Below are positions 60,940 to 64,000 of a stretch of DNA of 64,000 bases, piece after piece. The notes beneath the pieces are model-generated. The model had not been told where the DNA came from. It was given only the letters and a program-made list of their open reading frames with translations, and ran no database searches. Positions within the stretch are counted from its first letter, which is position 1. Every line of letters starts with the position of its first letter. The position numbers and the translations under genes are program-made. Origin of the DNA: Comamonas sp. (GTDB taxonomy: Bacteria > Pseudomonadota > Gammaproteobacteria > Burkholderiales > Burkholderiaceae_C); the NCBI GenBank assembly GCA_028690035.1, contig JAQVCA010000003.1, forward strand, positions 62,001 through 126,000, read 5' to 3'.

Positions 60940-61596
60940 CTATGCGTCGGGGTCGAACAAGGACTGCCGGGCCGCCATGAGGCTGGCATGTGTGGCTTGC
61001 GGTTGGCAGCGTTCCTGCAATGAGCAGCCTTTGCAGCGCTGCGCCGCTTGCGCACCCGCCAGGGGCGGTGGCAATTGCCCGCTGGCCAGCATCTGCTGAA
61101 TGGCCTGGGCCGTTTGTGCCACGTCGGCGCGCAATTGCGCCGTGATAGGCACAACCCGGCGGCGTTTGGAGCTGGCGTAGTACAGCGCGCCTTCGGGTAC
61201 GGGCTGGCCGGTCATGGCCTCCAGGCACAGGGCTTGCGCGGCCAGCTGCAGGTCGTCGCAGGCGGCAATGTCGGCAGCCTTGTTGCGGCTGCCGTGTTTG
61301 TATTCGACCGGGTAGGGCACGCCAGCGGCCAGAAACTCCACCACGTCGGCCTTGCCAATCAGCCCCAGCGCGTCGTGCCACAGCGGCAGGGCGCGCTCCA
61401 CGCGCACGCCTTTGGCGGTGTCAACGCCGGGCAGGTCGGCCTTGGTATGCACCGCCTGGCCGCGCAGGGTGGCGAGGTTGTCATCAAACACCTGCTCCAG
61501 GTGGATCAGACCGCACTGGCGCGGGCAGTAGCGCCAGTGCTGCAAGGCCGACAGGGGAACGGCTTCGGGTTCTGGCGTGGCGGTTGCAGTGGGCAT
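60940..61596 (-). CDS. cas4: CRISPR-associated exonuclease Cas4
   Basis: 218 residues. It trims and orients prespacers for Cas1-Cas2. Iron-sulfur ligand cysteines are at 24 (RYCPRQCGLIH) and at 188, 191 and 197 (RCKGCSLQERCQP). The RecB-type nuclease residues are Asp84 (IGKADVVEF) and the Glu98-Lys100 pair (YPVEYKHGS). It is a separate gene, not fused to cas1. The ATG lies five bases after the BRO-N gene, so translation of the two is probably coupled. Confidence 0.95.
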   Translation of the reverse strand: MPTATATPEPEAVPLSALQHWRYCPRQCGLIHLEQVFDDNLATLRGQAVHTKADLPGVDTAKGVRVERALPLWHDALGLIGKADVVEFLAAGVPYPVEYKHGSRNKAADIAACDDLQLAAQALCLEAMTGQPVPEGALYYASSKRRRVVPITAQLRADVAQTAQAIQQMLASGQLPPPLAGAQAAQRCKGCSLQERCQPQATHASLMAARQSLFDPDA

Positions 61597-61601
61597 GGGC
61601 G

Positions 61602-62501
61602 CTACGGTTTTTGGGGCGCCTTGCTGGCTTGGGCTGGCGGGATGGCTTTCAGCGCTTTTGCTGCCTTGGGTGCTTTTGGTGCTTTGGGTGCAACTGGTGG
61701 CAGGTAGTTGTCTCCCGTCACCACGGACTGGCCGGTTTGGCTCTCTAGCTGCGTGCGGGCCTGGCGGGCGATGCGGCCACCGGCTTGCGCGGCGGTTTTG
61801 TTTTCTGCCATGCCGGTGGCGTTGTGGCGCTCGGCAATCTGGCGGGTGGAGAGTTCGGCCAAGGCCGTAAAAATCAGCTCGGCTTCGCTCATGTGGTCGC
61901 GCAGGTTGTGGCTGGTGAGGCCCTTGGCCTCTTTGTGCTCGGCCACGCTCAGGCCCGCCCATTCTTGGTGGATGAGGTTGGTGAGGATGGCGAACTCGCG
62001 CCCTTTCTCGATGCCGTGCTCGCTCCAGTAATCGGTGAGCTTGTTGCGCGTTTCCTGGCCGGTCATGCGCTGGGCAATCCACTTGTCGCTGCGGCCTTGC
62101 TGCTGCCAGGTTTGGCGCGCACGCTCCAGCGCCTGGGCCGGATCAGCAATCTCCTGCATGCGCTCGTAGCCCACCTTGGCCAGCCACCGCTTGATGGGTT
62201 CGGCCTTGGGGCTGGGGATGGATTGCACGATGCGCAGCAGGCTCTGGGCGGTGGCGCAGTCGGTTTCGCGCTGCTTTCCATCAGGGGCCGTCAATTTCAA
62301 CCTTACGATTTTTTCGTAAGGTTGCTCAGAACCAGCCTCCTGCGCCAGCTTGCGCTTGAGGTCAGACCAGTACCGGTTGGCGTTGGTGCTACCGGTCAGC
62401 ACCTGCACGATGTCGATGACCGAGAACCACCAGGTCTCAGTGGCTTCGTCGTACACGCGGCGGATGGCCTGGCCGTCGAATTGGGTGGGCAGGATTTTCA
62501 T
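61602..62501 (-). CDS. BRO-N domain protein embedded in the cas operon
   Basis: 299 residues. The N-terminal 110 residues fit the BRO-N/phage-antirepressor family: AIRRVYDEATETWWFSVIDI, VLTGSTNANRYWSDLKRKL, QSLLRIVQSIPSPKAEPIKR. The C-terminal part has GLTSHNLRDHMSEAELIFTA and NATGMAENKTAAQAGGRIAR, typical of the long bacterial BRO/DinD-like form. An Ala/Lys/Pro-rich tail (about 268-299) closes it. BRO-N proteins bind nucleic acid and are usually phage or mobile regulators. It lies 13 bases after cas7 and five before cas4, so it is co-transcribed with them. It is not a standard type I-C component. Role unknown. Confidence 0.88.
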   Translation of the reverse strand: MKILPTQFDGQAIRRVYDEATETWWFSVIDIVQVLTGSTNANRYWSDLKRKLAQEAGSEQPYEKIVRLKLTAPDGKQRETDCATAQSLLRIVQSIPSPKAEPIKRWLAKVGYERMQEIADPAQALERARQTWQQQGRSDKWIAQRMTGQETRNKLTDYWSEHGIEKGREFAILTNLIHQEWAGLSVAEHKEAKGLTSHNLRDHMSEAELIFTALAELSTRQIAERHNATGMAENKTAAQAGGRIARQARTQLESQTGQSVVTGDNYLPPVAPKAPKAPKAAKALKAIPPAQASKAPQKP

Positions 62502-62514
62502 GCGTGGCCCCGGG

Positions 62515-63513
62515 TCAGAAAAGCCGGGTCAAGGTCACGCCCGCTGCGGGTTGCAGCGATTGCCCTACGGCCAGACTTTGGCCATCAAAGGTGACCGTAT
62601 AGGCATCAAAGCTGCGCGCCACGGTACCAGCTTCTTTGGGCTGGACTTGCAGGCACTCAAACAAAGCGTGCGCCGGGGCGTTACCCAGTTCGCTGTCGTG
62701 CTGGAACACGTACAGCCCGCGCGTGGACATTTCGCCGCGTGCAGCCGAGCGGTCGTGCTCAAACATCTGGCCCAGCGCCTGCCACAGCAGCTGCAGGTCG
62801 TCGGCACCAAAGCCGGTTTGCTTGGCCAGGAAGGACGAGACAAAGCCGTGGGCCACGTACACGCCATAGGGCACGGTGTGCTTGCGGCCCATGGTGCGGT
62901 TGTCGCCTTGCTGCTTTTCTGCCTCAGCCTCGGTGGCAACGGCCATGCGGGTGATGGAGTGCTCCAACGCCACGATGGGCTCCACCGACCGCGCAAAGGT
63001 GAGCTGCACCGGGCCGCGCACCTGGCCGCAGTTGATCCCGGTGGACATGACGGCGCCAAAGGTACGCACATCAAAAAAGTTCTGGCACATCCATTGGCGC
63101 GCCAGGGCCACTTCGTCGGCGCTGCCTTTGCGCTTGTCTTTGGCGGGTTTTTTCTTTTTGGCGTCTGTTGCTTCGTTTTCTGTAGCTGCTGGCGCTTTCT
63201 CCTCGGGCGTTACAGCCAGATTTAACGCTGAATAAGCGCGCTCATGTTGCAGGTTGAGGATGGCTTTTTCGCGCACGTAGATTTCAAAGCGCTTTTCGCC
63301 ATCCATAGGCGCGCGCTCGTCTTGTTCTTTCACCAGCCCGACAAAGTTGCGCACTTTGCGCTTGAGCGATACATCGGTCACCAGGCCATGGCCAGATTCA
63401 GCATCCAGGCGCGGCATATTGCCCGCGTCGGGATCGCCGTTGGGGTTGCCGTCTTTGACATCAAAAATCAGCACAAAGTCATAGCGGTGGGCAAGGGGTT
63501 GGGCGGGGCTCAT
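62515..63513 (-). CDS. cas7: Type I-C Cascade backbone protein Cas7 (Csd2)
   Basis: 332 residues. It coats the crRNA spacer in the Cascade complex. Csd2 features are visible: [40 protein letters not shown], the [21 protein letters not shown] core, and SPIVA-like region [19 protein letters not shown] Lys/Ala-rich insert (about residues 105-130) precedes the [13 protein letters not shown] segment; similar inserts occur in this family. The start ATG overlaps the cas8c stop in ATGA. Confidence 0.95.
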   Translation of the reverse strand: MSPAQPLAHRYDFVLIFDVKDGNPNGDPDAGNMPRLDAESGHGLVTDVSLKRKVRNFVGLVKEQDERAPMDGEKRFEIYVREKAILNLQHERAYSALNLAVTPEEKAPAATENEATDAKKKKPAKDKRKGSADEVALARQWMCQNFFDVRTFGAVMSTGINCGQVRGPVQLTFARSVEPIVALEHSITRMAVATEAEAEKQQGDNRTMGRKHTVPYGVYVAHGFVSSFLAKQTGFGADDLQLLWQALGQMFEHDRSAARGEMSTRGLYVFQHDSELGNAPAHALFECLQVQPKEAGTVARSFDAYTVTFDGQSLAVGQSLQPAAGVTLTRLF

Positions 63514-63902
63514 GCGGGTGTTCCTTCCGTGTTGGTGGTGGTGTGCGCGGTGGCGTCGGTTTTTTTGCTGAAAAAGTCTTGCCGCTGGTGGTAGTAGCCC
63601 AAGGCAAAGCGGCCTTGGTCGGGCAGCGGCAAGTGCTTGGGAAATTCGCTGACCGGGCCGAGCACTTCGCCCAGCAGCTTCTCAAACTGGGCGGTGCGCC
63701 CGGCGGAGAGTTTTTTCAGGTGGGCGTTTTTCAGGCGCAGCAAGGTGGTGAACACCGCCACCGGTGTGCTGGAAGCCGCGCCGTAATAGCGGTCGCGGAT
63801 GGTGGCGTTCAGCCCGGGGCTGGCTTCTTCCTGGATTTTTTCCAGCACCGCAAAGAGCCGCCCCAGGCGGTAGGCCGGGTGCGTGTTGCTGAGGTCGAGC
63901 AT
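63510..63902 (-). CDS. cas11c: Probable internal gene for small subunit Cas11c within cas8c
   Basis: 130 residues in the same frame as the end of cas8c. The internal ATG ([20 protein letters not shown]) is preceded by AAAAGGAG nine bases upstream, a strong ribosome-binding site inside coding sequence. Published work on type I-C shows that the C-terminal part of Cas8c is made separately from such an internal start as the small subunit Cas11c. Here the start and spacing fit that; production of the protein is inferred. Confidence 0.65.
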   Translation of the reverse strand: MLDLSNTHPAYRLGRLFAVLEKIQEEASPGLNATIRDRYYGAASSTPVAVFTTLLRLKNAHLKKLSAGRTAQFEKLLGEVLGPVSEFPKHLPLPDQGRFALGYYHQRQDFFSKKTDATAHTTTNTEGTPA

Positions 63903-64000
63903 GGGCAAAAACTCCTTTTCAAGTAAGTGCGGTGGCGCAGAAAGGTTGGCTCGGCGTATCTGTCGATTGAGGTAGGCTTTGATGGCAGCCGCCCTGGCAT
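63510..64000 (-). CDS. cas8c: Type I-C large subunit Cas8c (Csd1), C-terminal part (cut by window edge)
   Basis: The frame is open to the right edge; about 163 C-terminal residues are seen, beginning [20 protein letters not shown] and continuing [40 protein letters not shown] and [15 protein letters not shown], which match the end of Csd1. Cas8c recognises the PAM and helps unwind target DNA. Only a fragment is visible, so the start cannot be judged. Genes cas5 and cas3 are expected further right. Confidence 0.9.
   Translation of the reverse strand, partial: ARAAAIKAYLNRQIRRANLSAPPHLLEKEFLPMLDLSNTHPAYRLGRLFAVLEKIQEEASPGLNATIRDRYYGAASSTPVAVFTTLLRLKNAHLKKLSAGRTAQFEKLLGEVLGPVSEFPKHLPLPDQGRFALGYYHQRQDFFSKKTDATAHTTTNTEGTPA

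Noticed and set aside
60940-62082. N-terminally extended version of Cas4 running into the BRO-N gene
   Set aside because: The extension is in the shadow frame of the BRO-N gene; Cas4 begins at the ATG at 61596, just after the BRO-N stop.
63105-63240. Possible dispersed repeat inside cas7 (gccagcagcta and ttcagcgtt near the Lys-rich insert)
   Set aside because: Arms are not complementary enough and Lys/Ala-rich inserts occur in this part of Csd2 proteins anyway.
63809-64000. Frame giving [18 protein letters not shown] as a separate small gene at the right edge
   Set aside because: It is out of frame with cas8c, which is open through to the edge and matches Csd1.

Overview
The window is GC-rich chromosomal DNA from a betaproteobacterium, most likely of the family Comamonadaceae (Acidovorax/Comamonas-like). 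This rests on the gene neighbourhoods (rpsO-pnp-tpiA-secG-tRNA-Leu-nuo, plsX-fab-rpoE, accB-accC-prmA-DUF3426), on the protein sequences, and on an AT-richer intergenic inverted-repeat family built on an agcgct/agcagct core that I associate with this group. The genus is an inference from memory, not from a search. Almost all of the window is core genome; the accessory part is the type I-C CRISPR-Cas locus at the right end.

Layout: 1-6000 (minus strand) is rpsO, pnp, tpiA, secG, tRNA-Leu(GAG) and the start of the Complex I operon nuoABCD. 6100-16300 holds an RsmB-type RNA methyltransferase, purN, a YceH-family gene, ribF-ileS-lspA, a Na/Pi cotransporter and an EamA permease. 16300-21500 (minus) holds an atypical SDR, a DUF3422 membrane protein, a spermidine-synthase-like protein, and rpoE with its anti-sigma factor rseA but no rseB/mucD. 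21500-28100 (minus) is the fatty-acid and phospholipid start-up cluster yceD-rpmF-plsX-fabH-fabD-fabG-acpP-fabF. 28100-37990 holds yceF/maf, an RsmI-like methyltransferase, sppA, a HAD phosphatase and rluC, divergent from rne (RNase E) with a 619-base leader, then yaaA and queF. 38100-45160 is the complete cytochrome bd oxidase locus cydDC-cydAB-cydX. 45200-51720 (minus) reads PfkB kinase, histidine kinase, hybrid histidine kinase, HD-GYP response regulator: a probable phosphorelay ending in cyclic-di-GMP breakdown. 51740-57510 is DUF3426, prmA, accC, accB, a TlpA-like thioredoxin and a conserved unknown gene. 57687-64000 is a 24-repeat CRISPR array, its leader, and cas2, cas1, cas4, a BRO-N-domain gene, cas7, and the 3' end of cas8c, all reading leftward; cas5 and cas3 are expected past the right edge.

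Most notable: a BRO-N (phage-antirepressor-like) gene sits in register inside the type I-C operon between cas7 and cas4. The array contains a block of variant repeats whose differences keep base pairing only in the minus-strand crRNA. An internal ribosome-binding site in cas8c fits separate production of the small subunit Cas11c. A dispersed inverted-repeat family abuts several start codons, and one apparent copy is translated in frame inside rne. The rpsO-pnp interval carries a long hairpin placed like the RNase III/PNPase autoregulatory element of Escherichia coli.
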